DNA of 64,000 bases from Fumia sp045615345 (GCA_045615345.1 JAZLER010000009.1:23326-87325), one strand, 5' to 3'. Counted from the first letter of the stretch, positions 1-7,572 are shown. Notes: generated by a model not told the origin, from the letters alone. Program-made: numbers and translations.

Positions 1-2
1 AA

Positions 3-425
3 TGCCTTATCCACAATACCACAAGGCTTATGGATAAACCTGTGTACATTACCGAATGCGGGTACCCTGCCCATGACGATGATTTTTCGCTTGTTTATCT
101 TGTGGAATACTTAAGCGCTGTTTCGGAAGCAATCGGAATGGGAGTTGATATCAAAGGATTCTTTTACTGGTCGCTCATTGATAATTATGAGTGGGGTTCT
201 TATGTGCCTCAGTTCGGACTTTTTAAAGTTGACCGTGAAAACGATTTTAAACGCACCCCTAAAAAAGTTGCTTATCTTTATCGCGATATTATTAAAAATG
301 GCGGTTATACTCCCGATATGCTGAAAAAATATTTAAATGAATTGCCCCGTGTGAAATACGGAGTTGACTATAAGCCAACTGAAGCCATTGGTGCTAAAAA
401 TGTTTTCCAGGGCGGAGATAGTTAA
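3..425 (+). CDS. Glycoside hydrolase family 1 (beta-glucosidase type), C-terminal part
   Basis: The reading frame is open to the left window edge, so this is the C-terminal part (about 140 residues) of a longer protein. It shows the GH1 nucleophile strand as ITECGYP, where most GH1 enzymes have ITENG. It also has the GH1 aglycone-site block FFYWSLIDNYEW, then the FGLFKVD and R-x-PK-x-x-A-x-x-Y-R elements of the family C-terminus. GH1 enzymes hydrolyse beta-linked glucosides, phosphoglucosides or related sugars with a double-displacement mechanism. The visible part carries no secretion signal, but the N-terminus is missing. The N-to-C change beside the nucleophile Glu is unusual; substrate cannot be assigned. 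A terminator follows directly. Confidence 0.85.
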   Translation, partial: CLIHNTTRLMDKPVYITECGYPAHDDDFSLVYLVEYLSAVSEAIGMGVDIKGFFYWSLIDNYEWGSYVPQFGLFKVDRENDFKRTPKKVAYLYRDIIKNGGYTPDMLKKYLNELPRVKYGVDYKPTEAIGAKNVFQGGDS

Positions 426-439
426 TTTTATCTTGTATC

Positions 440-483
440 AAAACCTTCTTTTTTCCAATACTATGGAAAAAGGAGGTTTTTTT
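440..483 (+). terminator. Rho-independent terminator after the GH1 gene, overlapping an SD site
   Basis: An inverted repeat (arms 440-457 and 464-480, about 16 pairs with one mismatch or bulge, loop of 6) is followed by T residues to 483. The right arm contains AGGAGG at 471-476, which is also the ribosome site of the small ORF starting at 484. Confidence 0.8.
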
Positions 484-555
484 ATGTTTTTAAGTTTTGT
501 GGGTGGGACAATTTTCGGAGTATTCATTATGTGCCTTATGCAGATTAACAAATGA
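484..555 (+). CDS. 23-residue single-span membrane peptide, DUF3789-like
   Basis: ATG at 484 sits 7 bases after AGGAGG (471-476). The peptide begins MFLSFVGGTIFGVF and continues IMCLMQINK. It is a single hydrophobic segment with a GGTIFGVF glycine pattern and a Cys-containing end, resembling the very small DUF3789 membrane proteins of Clostridia. Function is unknown for that family. It was too short for standard ORF calling. Its SD lies inside the right arm of the upstream terminator, so an intact hairpin would hide the ribosome site. No promoter of its own is obvious. Assignment rests on pattern resemblance only; a chance ORF remains possible. Confidence 0.5.
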   Translation: MFLSFVGGTIFGVFIMCLMQINK

Positions 556-584
556 TTGATTTTTTAAAATTATGGTGATATACT
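556..584 (+). promoter_or_regulatory. Sigma-A-type promoter for the 602 gene
   Basis: TTGATT (556-561), 17-base spacer, TATACT (579-584). Transcription would begin near 591, giving an approximately 10-base leader that consists almost entirely of the ribosome site. Confidence 0.65.
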
Positions 585-601
585 TTACCTGAGGTGATAT
601 T

Positions 602-1429
602 ATGCTCAATGTGGGACTTTCTACCTGTGGTAAAGTGGTGGACGAAAAGTTATTTGCTGATTACAAAAACGCAGAAATCGACTCTATGGAAGTGAGTATG
701 GGTGATAAAAATCAAAGCTTTGACTACAAGCTTATAAAAGAATGTGCCCAAAAATATGATATAAATCTCTGGAGTTTTCATCTGCCTTTCTGCCCCTTTG
801 AGGAACTTGATTTATCCAAAAAGGAACTTGTAAAACAGTCACTTTGTTGTTACGAAGAGCTTATTAAAAAGGGAGCCGATATTGGTATAAAAAACTTTGT
901 CATTCATCCGAGTGGCGAACCCATTACCGATGAAGAACGCCCTGAACGAATGAAATGTGCAAAAGAAAGTCTGGCAACCCTTTCTCAGATTGCGAAAAAA
1001 TACGGCGGAGGTATCGCTGTTGAAGATTTGCCGCGCACCTGTCTTGGAAGAAATTCTGCGGAGATAAAAGAGCTTATATCACTTGATAATGATTTAATGG
1101 TTTGCTTTGATACAAACCATCTTTTGAGTGAACCGATTACGGATTTTATCAAGGCTATAGGGAATAAAATCATCACAACCCACGTTTCGGATTACGATTT
1201 TGTTGACGAGAAGCACTGGCTCCCGGGCGAGGGACAAATTAACTGGCAGGAGCTTTATAAAGCCTTGCTCGAGGTTGGATATAATGGTCCCTGGCTTTAT
1301 GAAATTAGTTTTAAAACACCGAAACATATGCTAAGAGAACGCGACCTTACATGTGAAGATTTTTATAACAACGCCATAGAAATTTTTGAAAACAAGGGAA
1401 TTACGGTTTTCGGTAAACCAAATTTATAG
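602..1429 (+). CDS. Sugar phosphate isomerase/epimerase family TIM-barrel protein
   Basis: 275 residues, ATG preceded by GAGGTGAT. The sequence has the xylose isomerase-like (AP endonuclease 2) TIM-barrel pattern: WSFHLPFCPF early, FVIHPSGEP at about residue 100, AVEDLPR at about 140, CFDTNHL at about 170, THVSDYD at about 195 and a PGEGQINW metal-site loop near 210. The Glu, Asp and His residues at these strand ends are the usual divalent metal ligands. Family members isomerise or epimerise free or phosphorylated sugars and polyols, and the substrate cannot be read from sequence. It is followed 9 bases later by an acetyltransferase gene, probably in the same transcript. No signal peptide, so cytosolic. 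Confidence 0.8.
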   Translation: MLNVGLSTCGKVVDEKLFADYKNAEIDSMEVSMGDKNQSFDYKLIKECAQKYDINLWSFHLPFCPFEELDLSKKELVKQSLCCYEELIKKGADIGIKNFVIHPSGEPITDEERPERMKCAKESLATLSQIAKKYGGGIAVEDLPRTCLGRNSAEIKELISLDNDLMVCFDTNHLLSEPITDFIKAIGNKIITTHVSDYDFVDEKHWLPGEGQINWQELYKALLEVGYNGPWLYEISFKTPKHMLRERDLTCEDFYNNAIEIFENKGITVFGKPNL

Positions 1430-1438
1430 GAGAAAAAT

Positions 1439-2047
1439 ATGTACGAAAAACTTCATACGGGTGAGCTTTATCTTCCGAATGATAAAGAGCTTTTTGCAAA
1501 ACAGATGGAACACCTTGAGAAACTCTATGACTACAATCATACAAGACCATCTGAGCTTAAAAAACGAACAGCGATGTTAAAAGAAATGTTTGCCGAAATT
1601 GGTGAAGGATGTTATATAGAGCCTCCGTTTTATGCAAACTGGGGTGGTCACCATGTGCATTTCGGCAAAAATGTTTATGCAAATTTCAATCTTTCGCTTG
1701 TTGATGACACCCATATTTATGTGGGCGATAATACAATGTTTGGTCCCAATGTTGTGGTGGCAACGGCAGGACATCCTATTTTGCCTGAGCTTCGCGAAAA
1801 GTTTTATCAGTATAATATGCCGGTTTATATCGGCAAAAACTGTTGGATAGGCGCAGGTGTTGTAATTGTGCCGGGTGTTAAAATCGGCGACAATGTTGTA
1901 ATAGGTGCCGGAAGCGTGGTAACACGCGATATCCCGGATAATGTAGTTGCTGTCGGTAATCCCTGCAGAGTTTTGCGTGAAGTAGGGGAGAAGGACCGGG
2001 AATATTATTTTAAGGACCATAAAATACCGGAAGAGCTCATAAAATAA
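1439..2047 (+). CDS. Maltose/galactoside O-acetyltransferase family (LbH)
   Basis: 202 residues, the usual length of the Maa/LacA/NodL group. The N-terminal part (about 1-55) is the mac helical domain (YLPNDKEL). The rest is a left-handed beta helix with hexapeptide repeats such as IGKNCW-IGAGVV-IVPGVK-IGDNVV-IGAGSV. The motif TAGHP carries the catalytic His, and AVGNPCRVLR is the acetyl-CoA-proximal C-terminal motif. These cytosolic enzymes transfer acetyl from acetyl-CoA to the 6-hydroxyl of sugars, perhaps to detoxify non-metabolised sugars. ATG follows GGAGAAAAAT, 9 bases after the isomerase gene. It ends at a bidirectional terminator. Confidence 0.9.
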   Translation: MYEKLHTGELYLPNDKELFAKQMEHLEKLYDYNHTRPSELKKRTAMLKEMFAEIGEGCYIEPPFYANWGGHHVHFGKNVYANFNLSLVDDTHIYVGDNTMFGPNVVVATAGHPILPELREKFYQYNMPVYIGKNCWIGAGVVIVPGVKIGDNVVIGAGSVVTRDIPDNVVAVGNPCRVLREVGEKDREYYFKDHKIPEELIK

Positions 2048-2078
2048 AAATGCCGTGGAGAAATCCACGGCATTTTTT
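2047..2078. terminator. Bidirectional terminator between convergent genes
   Basis: TGCCGTGGA / TCCACGGCA stem with a GAAA-type loop, A-run on the left and T-run on the right. It serves the acetyltransferase on the plus strand and the WYL regulator on the minus strand, whose stop codon overlaps the T-run. Confidence 0.9.
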
Positions 2079-3063
2079 ATTCATACTGCGAGATTGTTTT
2101 TTTAGCAAGCGATACAAGTTCCTCTTTTACATTTTCCGGGGAAAGGACTAAGATATCTTCTCCGAAATTCATAATCCATGTGAGAAACAGTGGGCTTATA
2201 TGTACCTTGACATTTATTCTGAAGTGTCCTTCAATATCGGGAATAAGTGAGATGTCCTGACCGAAACGGTCAATGATAATACCGGCAAGATGGTTTTTGC
2301 AACGGAGTGAAACAGTTTCTTCACTACCTCCGTACATACCGAAGGTTTTATTTGAATAAATCGCCATATCAAAGTTTTTGAAAAGCTCAGTACCCTCGCG
2401 TTTTTCCTCGGTGATGGAAATTTTTGTCATTTTATCGACACGATAGTGCTTGATTTTATCACTTTCGGAATCATAGCCTATCATATAATAGTTTTCGTCA
2501 TCCCAAGTAAGTGCCCATGGGCTTATTATGTATTTTTTACCATCGTGACGGAGAACCTTTTCTTTTTTCTCGTTAAGATTAAAATATTGGAAAAAAACTT
2601 TTACATTTTTGTTTATAGCTTCGTGAATATAGTCAACGGTATAGTAAATGCTTTCGTTCATTGTTTTGATGCGGTTTGCAACAAAAACCTGCCTTTGAAG
2701 TTTGCTTGCATCATAACGACTCGCAAAGCCTTCAATTTTTTTGATAAGCTCGGTACTCTTTTTATGGGTGATGAATTTTGAGGACTGAACGGCATCAACC
2801 AGAAGTTTAAGTTCAGGCAGTTCAAAATCACGGCTTATAACATGATAGGTTACTGTTTTTTCTTTGCGTTTTTCTATATCGATCCCGAAAAGACGCAATA
2901 CTTCCAGATCATCATAAAGGGTTTTTCGTTCAGCGTTGATATCATATTCCAAAAGGGCATTTGAAATTTCTTCAAGAGTTAGTCCGTGTTCTTCATCGGT
3001 TCGTTCAAGAAGAATTTTCATAAGATATAAAATTTTAATTTTCTGATTTGCACTTTTTGCCAT
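2077..3063 (-). CDS. WYL-domain transcriptional regulator
   Basis: 328 residues. The N-terminal 70 or so residues form a DeoR/type-11 winged helix-turn-helix (LTLEEISNALLEYDINAERKTLYDD region). A central WYL domain follows (about 140-220), including ISPWALTWDDENYYMIGYD and the RVDKMTKI strand, and then a C-terminal WCX-like extension. WYL regulators bind nucleic acids or nucleotides as ligands and repress or activate nearby genes. It is the last gene of a minus-strand set with the nitroreductase (2-base gap) and VOC protein. Targets unknown. Confidence 0.85.
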   Translation of the reverse strand: MAKSANQKIKILYLMKILLERTDEEHGLTLEEISNALLEYDINAERKTLYDDLEVLRLFGIDIEKRKEKTVTYHVISRDFELPELKLLVDAVQSSKFITHKKSTELIKKIEGFASRYDASKLQRQVFVANRIKTMNESIYYTVDYIHEAINKNVKVFFQYFNLNEKKEKVLRHDGKKYIISPWALTWDDENYYMIGYDSESDKIKHYRVDKMTKISITEEKREGTELFKNFDMAIYSNKTFGMYGGSEETVSLRCKNHLAGIIIDRFGQDISLIPDIEGHFRINVKVHISPLFLTWIMNFGEDILVLSPENVKEELVSLAKKTISQYE

Positions 3064-3065
3064 AA

Positions 3066-3590
3066 TTACACCTCGCTTACAAGTTTTGAGAGGTCTTTGC
3101 GTTTTTTGACTCTTACAGTGTCTTCAGCAGGGTAACCCAAAGTGATAACAAGTCTTACAGGTGATTTGAGAGAGCATATTTCTCTGATTTTCTTGTCGTC
3201 AAGCCAACCGATTATGCAACTCCCTAAGCCCTGGACTTCAGCTTCTGCAGTGATGTAGGCTGCTAAAATTCCAATATCAATTGAGCGGTAGTCAATGCCC
3301 TTTACTTTAGAACCAAAAGCTGCAGTTTTAACATAATTCTCTTCCGAAATAACAATCAGAGTGGGAGCATCGAGGGCGAACTTGTTCATTCCCATCTCGG
3401 TTGTGCATTTGGCTACCTTTTTAGCGCTTTCCCCTGTGCAGACCGTAATATGATAAGGCTGTCCGTTACAGGCAGAGGGTGCAAGACGGGCAGAATTAAG
3501 AATAGCATCTATTTTTTCGCGTTCAATTTGCTTATCCTTTATATAGCTTCTGCAGGACTGCCTTTTTTCGGCAATTTCAGTAAAGTTCAT
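3066..3590 (-). CDS. Nitroreductase family flavoprotein
   Basis: 174 residues. The N-terminus EIAEKRQSCRSY contains the R-x-S-x-R phosphate-binding motif of FMN nitroreductases. NSARLAPSACNGQPYHITV and the later GLGSCIIGWLDD and LGYPAED segments are classic family elements. It is a short form of the family, likely a dimer binding FMN and using NAD(P)H to reduce an unknown acceptor. It lies 3 bases from the VOC gene and 2 bases from the WYL regulator gene on the minus strand, so co-transcription is likely. Confidence 0.88.
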   Translation of the reverse strand: MNFTEIAEKRQSCRSYIKDKQIEREKIDAILNSARLAPSACNGQPYHITVCTGESAKKVAKCTTEMGMNKFALDAPTLIVISEENYVKTAAFGSKVKGIDYRSIDIGILAAYITAEAEVQGLGSCIIGWLDDKKIREICSLKSPVRLVITLGYPAEDTVRVKKRKDLSKLVSEV

Positions 3591-3593
3591 AAC

Positions 3594-3989
3594 TTACACC
3601 TCTTTAAAGAATTCTACCTGTTCTTCATCAGGTCCTGTGACAAAAGCGATATTTATCTTCATTTCGGGAGAAAGACTTACAACAGTGGGTTCCATAAATG
3701 ATTTAAATCCTGCTTTCAATGCAACATTATAAGCGTGCTCCACATCTTCAACAGAAAGTGCAAAATGTTGCCATTTGCCGTTTACCGAAAAATCCTCACC
3801 GCCGTTTGCGAAAAGCTCAATTCTTCCGCCATCACCTACATCGAGCATTACGACAAGTCCGTCACCTTCGCCCCAGCGGGCAACTTCGCAAAGACCTAAA
3901 GCTTTGTACATCTCAAGACTTTTTTCAATATTTTTGGTTTTAAGTGCGATATGGTGAAATCCCATACCTTTTATAATATCATTAGCCAT
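3594..3989 (-). CDS. VOC (glyoxalase/bleomycin resistance) family protein
   Basis: 131 residues forming two beta-alpha-beta-beta-beta modules. Module one starts FHHIALKTKNIEKSLEMY, and module two starts WQHFALSVEDVEHAYNVA. His in the first strand, His in HFAL, a Glu in RIELF and a Glu in EQVEFF are plausible metal ligands. The family covers lactoylglutathione lyases, epimerases and dioxygenases, so function stays open. ATG follows GAAAGGGGTATCACT. It is the first gene of the minus-strand set. Confidence 0.85.
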   Translation of the reverse strand: MANDIIKGMGFHHIALKTKNIEKSLEMYKALGLCEVARWGEGDGLVVMLDVGDGGRIELFANGGEDFSVNGKWQHFALSVEDVEHAYNVALKAGFKSFMEPTVVSLSPEMKINIAFVTGPDEEQVEFFKEV

Positions 3990-4013
3990 AGTGATACCCC
4001 TTTCATTAAGAAA

Positions 4014-4042
4014 AGAATACCATAAATTTTATTAATTTACAA
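4014..4042 (-). promoter_or_regulatory. Promoter for the VOC-nitroreductase-WYL set
   Basis: On the minus strand TTGTAA (complement of 4037-4042), 17-base spacer, TATTCT (complement of 4014-4019). The -35 box lies within the last codons of gpr. Confidence 0.6.
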
Positions 4043-4865
4043 GTGATATGATTTCATCAAGTGATAAAGTCGGTTGCAAGGCAAGATTTATCCCGAAGGC
4101 TACTGTTTTTGCGGCGTTTTCGATAATGGTATCAATTTCACGGGGAGTGACAACCATATTTTCGGATGATGGGTTTTCGAGTATTGTATTTATGTCAACA
4201 ACTGTGGGAACACCTATTGATATAACAGGAACGCCTAAAGTTTCTTTTGTCAGCGCTTTTCTGTGATTTGCAACCCCTGACCCGGGTATAATACCTGTAT
4301 CCGAAATCTGTACGGTAGCGCCGAGCCTTGACAGCTCCCGTGATGCCAAAGCATCTATGACGATAACGCCATCAGGACTTATAGTGTTTACTATACCGGA
4401 TACGATTTCAGCAGTTTCAATACCTGTTTGCCCGAGTACACCTGGGGCAACTGCGGCGGTACTTCTTAAGCCTTTGAAACTGTCAATGTCGGAAAGATGC
4501 CTTGTTGAAAAAATCAAATTTATCACTTCAGGTCCCAAAGCATCGGGGGTGATTGCCGAATTACCAAGGCCGATAACGAGTATAACTCCTGACGGAAGCA
4601 GATTTTTTATCTCATTTCCTACTATTTCAACCTGATTTTTAAAATCGGGAGTAAAACGATAAAATGGCGTTGTTTCAACTGTTATATATTTTCCGACAGG
4701 CTTACCCAAGTTTTTTGCCGCCCTTTCATTTTTGATATCTACTCTTGTTATGGGAATACCGTTTATGTTTTCTGTATGATGTGATATGCCACTCATCGCG
4801 GTGCTTTTGCTTTCTATGCACTCAACTGCGAGGTCTGTGCGTGCTAAATGTAAATTTTTATTCAT
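4032..4865 (-). CDS. gpr: GPR germination endopeptidase (spore protease)
   Basis: 277 residues. The N-terminal RTDLAVE motif is the self-processing and substrate-like signature: GPR cleaves small acid-soluble spore proteins at similar sites during germination. Other family blocks are VIGLGNSAITPDALGP, AVAPGVLGQTGIETAEI, VIDALASRELSRLG, and DTGIIPGSGVANHR. It is shorter than the Bacillus enzyme (about 370 residues), a length typical of many clostridial forms. It is divergent from rpsT, a neighbour also seen in Bacillus. Its presence indicates that the organism forms endospores or descends from a spore former. No convincing SigG promoter was read. Confidence 0.95.
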   Translation of the reverse strand: MNKNLHLARTDLAVECIESKSTAMSGISHHTENINGIPITRVDIKNERAAKNLGKPVGKYITVETTPFYRFTPDFKNQVEIVGNEIKNLLPSGVILVIGLGNSAITPDALGPEVINLIFSTRHLSDIDSFKGLRSTAAVAPGVLGQTGIETAEIVSGIVNTISPDGVIVIDALASRELSRLGATVQISDTGIIPGSGVANHRKALTKETLGVPVISIGVPTVVDINTILENPSSENMVVTPREIDTIIENAAKTVAFGINLALQPTLSLDEIISLVN

Positions 4866-4922
4866 AAAATACTCCTTTTTTCATTAAAAACAAACAAGCT
4901 TTAAATATTATCAAAAAAATAC

Positions 4923-4951
4923 TTGCTTTTTTTTGAGATTAGTGGTATGAT
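4923..4951 (+). promoter_or_regulatory. Sigma-A promoter for rpsT
   Basis: TTGCTT (4923-4928), 17-base spacer, TATGAT (4946-4951). It predicts a leader of about 110 bases. Confidence 0.65.
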
Positions 4952-4965
4952 AGTAAAGCTGTGGT

Positions 4966-5008
4966 AGTCTGCCAACGTGTCTTGATGCCTTTTGGTGTCG
5001 GGTGGACT
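4966..5008 (+). promoter_or_regulatory. Structured rpsT leader, two-stem hairpin
   Basis: Outer stem AGTCTGCC (4966-4973) with GGTGGACT (5001-5008), 8 pairs including two G-U. Inner stem GATGCC (4984-4989) with GGTGTC (4994-4999) around a TTTT loop. There is no T-run after it, so it is not a terminator. It is a candidate autoregulatory site for S20. Confidence 0.45.
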
Positions 5009-5069
5009 GTCAGGATTGCTTTAGTTAGTTTATGTAAATAGACTTGCTTTATGTGAAGGAGGTGCCAGT

Positions 5070-5321
5070 ATGCCTAATATTAAATCCGCAAAGAAAAGAG
5101 TAAAGGTTATCGAAACCAAAACTTTGCAGAACAGAATGGCAAAAGGTAAATTGAAAGCTGCTTTGAAAGCTGTTGATGTTGCTGTTGAAACAAACGCTGC
5201 TGATAAAGCTGAAGTTGCAAAGGTAGCTTGCAAGGTTATCGACCAGTCTGCTGCTAAAGGTATTATTCATAAAAACAAAGCAGCAAGAAAGAAATCTCAG
5301 GTTGTTGCAAAAGTAAAATAA
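5070..5321 (+). CDS. rpsT: 30S ribosomal protein S20
   Basis: 83 residues, starting MPNIKSAKKRVKVIETKT, the expected S20 N-terminus. The protein is Lys/Ala-rich and predicted all-helical, ending with the conserved HKNKAARKKSQ segment. S20 binds 16S rRNA and helps early 30S assembly. The start is fixed by GAAGGAGGTGCCAGTATG. It is monocistronic, with its own promoter and a terminator directly after. Confidence 0.97.
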   Translation: MPNIKSAKKRVKVIETKTLQNRMAKGKLKAALKAVDVAVETNAADKAEVAKVACKVIDQSAAKGIIHKNKAARKKSQVVAKVK

Positions 5322-5333
5322 TTAAATGAAAAT

Positions 5334-5372
5334 GCGATTGTCCTTCCAACCTCTAAGGACAGTCGTTTTTTA
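5334..5372 (+). terminator. rpsT terminator
   Basis: GATTGTCCTT / AAGGACAGTC stem (with a G-U pair), loop CCAACCTCT, then a long T-run. Confidence 0.85.
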
Positions 5373-5385
5373 TTTTTTACCGAAA

Positions 5386-5416
5386 GAAAGCCACGTGAAT
5401 ATCACGAGGCTTTTTC
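5386..5416. terminator. Hairpin terminator at the end of the AraC gene
   Basis: AAGCCACGTGA / TCACGAGGCTT with one A-A mismatch and a short loop. It is followed by T-rich sequence on both strands and sits directly after the minus-strand AraC stop. Confidence 0.6.
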
Positions 5417-6267
5417 TATCTTTTAAATTGTTGTCGGTATTCCAAAGGGGTTATTTTAAATTTCTTATGAAAGGCTCTGTAAAATCCTGATAAAGAACCA
5501 AAACCTACTTCCTGAGCAACAGACGTTATGGGAATTTCAGTTTGCATAAGAAGTTTTTCGGCAGCTGTTATCTGTCTATCAATTAAAATCTGATGCAAAG
5601 AGGTATTGTATCGCTTTTTGATAATTCTTGCAAGTTGTCGTTCACTCATAAAAAGTCTGTCCGCTACTTCTTTTACGGTGATATTATGCATAAAATCATT
5701 TTCGATTATATTTTCAATTGACAATAATCTGCCGATATCGTACTCGGCGGTGTCTTTTTCTTCGGTTTTGTGGCTTTCGAGTTTAGCGGATATTTCCGCT
5801 AAAAGCAAAGCAATCTGAAAAATATCAAGATAAATTTCTTCTTCGTTTTTTCCGGGAAGTTCTTCAATAAGTTTGCACAGAGGATGCCCCGATATGAGAG
5901 TAGCATTTTTATATGAAATAATATTAGACAGTTTTTTGAAAAGGTCGAAATTATGCTCAGTATTCCTTCTGGTTATCAAAACGGCAAGACTTTTGCAGTT
6001 AGTACAGTTTTTTGGAAAACTCAGAAAATGCATAAGCCCCGGGGGAATAATTGCTATATCCCCTGAATGAAGATTCAGAGGGCCGTTTTCGGTGTCTATA
6101 ATTGCTTCTTCTGAAACGCAGGAAAAAATTTCAATATTCATATGAGTATGAAAGGTGTCCAAAGGTGAACTTTTCATACCTGTATTACCGGTTCCGAACC
6201 AGACTTTTATTTTTGCGTTTTCCACATTGATACTGTAACTGTGATAATTTATTGCTCCGGCAGACAT
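5416..6267 (-). CDS. AraC family regulator with N-terminal cupin
   Basis: 283 residues. The N-terminal half is a cupin effector domain (FHTHMNIEIFSC, then LHSGDIAIIPPGLMH). The C-terminal 100 residues hold two helix-turn-helices: VKEVADRLFMSERQLARIIKK and ITSVAQEVGFGSLSGFYRAF, ending in FKITPLEYRQQ. Such proteins usually sense a sugar-like ligand and activate adjacent genes. It is divergent from the sialidase-fold gene at 6428, its most likely target. ATG follows GAGGTGAGGAA. Confidence 0.9.
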   Translation of the reverse strand: MSAGAINYHSYSINVENAKIKVWFGTGNTGMKSSPLDTFHTHMNIEIFSCVSEEAIIDTENGPLNLHSGDIAIIPPGLMHFLSFPKNCTNCKSLAVLITRRNTEHNFDLFKKLSNIISYKNATLISGHPLCKLIEELPGKNEEEIYLDIFQIALLLAEISAKLESHKTEEKDTAEYDIGRLLSIENIIENDFMHNITVKEVADRLFMSERQLARIIKKRYNTSLHQILIDRQITAAEKLLMQTEIPITSVAQEVGFGSLSGFYRAFHKKFKITPLEYRQQFKR

Positions 6268-6284
6268 TTCCTCACCTCAAAACC

Positions 6285-6313
6285 ATTATAAAATCTGTAT
6301 TTTAATTTGTAAA
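6285..6313 (-). promoter_or_regulatory. Promoter for the AraC gene
   Basis: Minus strand TTTACA (complement of 6308-6313), 17-base spacer, TATAAT (complement of 6285-6290). Confidence 0.65.
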
Positions 6314-6364
6314 GGGATGTTTGCGAAAACAGACATTAATTTTTAAAAAAGTCTCATATATCTA

Positions 6365-6393
6365 TTGATTCAGGAGTGTATTTTTGCTATATT
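6365..6393 (+). promoter_or_regulatory. Promoter for the sialidase-fold gene
   Basis: TTGATT (6365-6370), 17-base spacer, TATATT (6388-6393). This rules out translation starts upstream of about 6400. Confidence 0.65.
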
Positions 6394-6427
6394 AAATTCG
6401 TCATTAAAGATAAAGGGAGGAATGATG

Positions 6428-7546
6428 ATGACGGGAAAAATTATTATGGATATAGCACCAATTTCAGAAAATCGCCGTAACTCACCCGGTGATTTCTTTT
6501 ATCTTAAAAACGGGGACCTTTTATTCGCTTATACCTCTTTTGCTTCAGGTGGGGCAGATCAGGACAGTGCTGATATTTGCGGTATGATTTCAAAAGACGA
6601 TGGTGAAACTTTTGGTGAGCCTTTTACTATCATTACCTGTAATGAACTTGGCGCCGATAGCATTGGTGTGGCATCACTTATGAGAATGCAAAATGGTGAC
6701 ATCGGTCTTTTCTTTTTCAGAAAAGACGAGTATGACTGCACAATTCATATGATCCGTTCTGATGATGAGGGCAAAACTTTTAAAAATCCCGTTTTGTGTT
6801 CCCCTGAACACGGATACATTGTTATCAATAACGATAGAGTTGTACGGCTTAAGGATGGACGAATCTTAGTGCCTCTGGCAGTATCGGTTAACCCCGTAAA
6901 AGGTGTCAGGGCAGATGGACGTCCATGTATTTGCGATGCAGGACCACAGACACTTTTCATCTATGCTTCCGATGATGACGGATATACCTTCAAACCGATT
7001 ACCGAGGGCGTGACTCCTCCGTTGTCACGCGGACTCGTTGTCGGCGTTCAGGAACCGGGACTTTTGGAACTTAAAGACGGCAGACTCTGGTGCTTTATCC
7101 GTAACGATTCTGCAAGACAGTATGAGTGCTTTTCCGAAGACGGAGGTTATACCTGGTCACAGCCTTTGCCCTCTCCGTTTACTGCACCTCCGTCCCCACT
7201 TTCTGCAAAATATTTAAGTGACGGACGAATCTTTGTAGTATGGAATCCTATCCCTATTTATAACGGCAGACGTGAGGTAGGTTTTGTTACAGGACTCAGA
7301 ACACGTTTTGCCTATGCACTCAGTTGTGATGACGGTGAAACATTCTCAGAACCTATTGCATTTGAAGACGACGAAGAAAGTGGTTTTTCTTATGCAAGTA
7401 TATATGAAACCAGGGATAAGAGCGTTTTGATTGCTTACCATGCAGGAAGCGGCAAGGATGGTACTAATTTATGCCGTATGAGAATACGTAAATTCAAACT
7501 CAGCGAACTTGTAACAGACGAAGAACATTATAATCCCACCTGGTAA
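6428..7546 (+). CDS. Sialidase-fold (BNR/Asp-box) protein, cytosolic
   Basis: 372 residues from ATG 6428, chosen because GGGAGG at 6415-6420 is 7 bases away. ATGs at 6422 and 6425 are alternatives. Five Asp-box turns are visible: SKDDGETF, SDDEGKTF, SDDDGYTF, SEDGGYTW and SCDDGETF, so a six-bladed propeller is likely. There is no signal peptide and no clear FRIP motif, which true sialidases carry near the N-terminus. It may therefore be a GH33-like enzyme on intracellular glycan fragments, or a related propeller hydrolase. It is divergently controlled with the AraC gene and ends at a terminator. Confidence 0.8.
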   Translation: MTGKIIMDIAPISENRRNSPGDFFYLKNGDLLFAYTSFASGGADQDSADICGMISKDDGETFGEPFTIITCNELGADSIGVASLMRMQNGDIGLFFFRKDEYDCTIHMIRSDDEGKTFKNPVLCSPEHGYIVINNDRVVRLKDGRILVPLAVSVNPVKGVRADGRPCICDAGPQTLFIYASDDDGYTFKPITEGVTPPLSRGLVVGVQEPGLLELKDGRLWCFIRNDSARQYECFSEDGGYTWSQPLPSPFTAPPSPLSAKYLSDGRIFVVWNPIPIYNGRREVGFVTGLRTRFAYALSCDDGETFSEPIAFEDDEESGFSYASIYETRDKSVLIAYHAGSGKDGTNLCRMRIRKFKLSELVTDEEHYNPTW

Positions 7547-7572
7547 AAGAAGAAAAAGAGATATGTATCAGG

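Noticed and set aside
364..555. 63-residue plus-strand ORF in the GH1 end region
   Set aside because: Its first half lies in the GH1 gene in another frame and crosses the terminator; only the last 23 codons have a good ribosome site.
1577..2068. 163-residue minus-strand ORF opposite the acetyltransferase
   Set aside because: It is a mirror frame of a clear hexapeptide-repeat gene, with no ribosome site or family match.
4866..4950. SigG-type promoter for gpr
   Set aside because: A CATACCA sequence was seen on the minus strand but without a -35 match at the right distance.
6365..6427. Upstream TTG start of the sialidase-fold protein
   Set aside because: It is inside the -35 box of the gene promoter; GGGAGG lies before ATG 6428.
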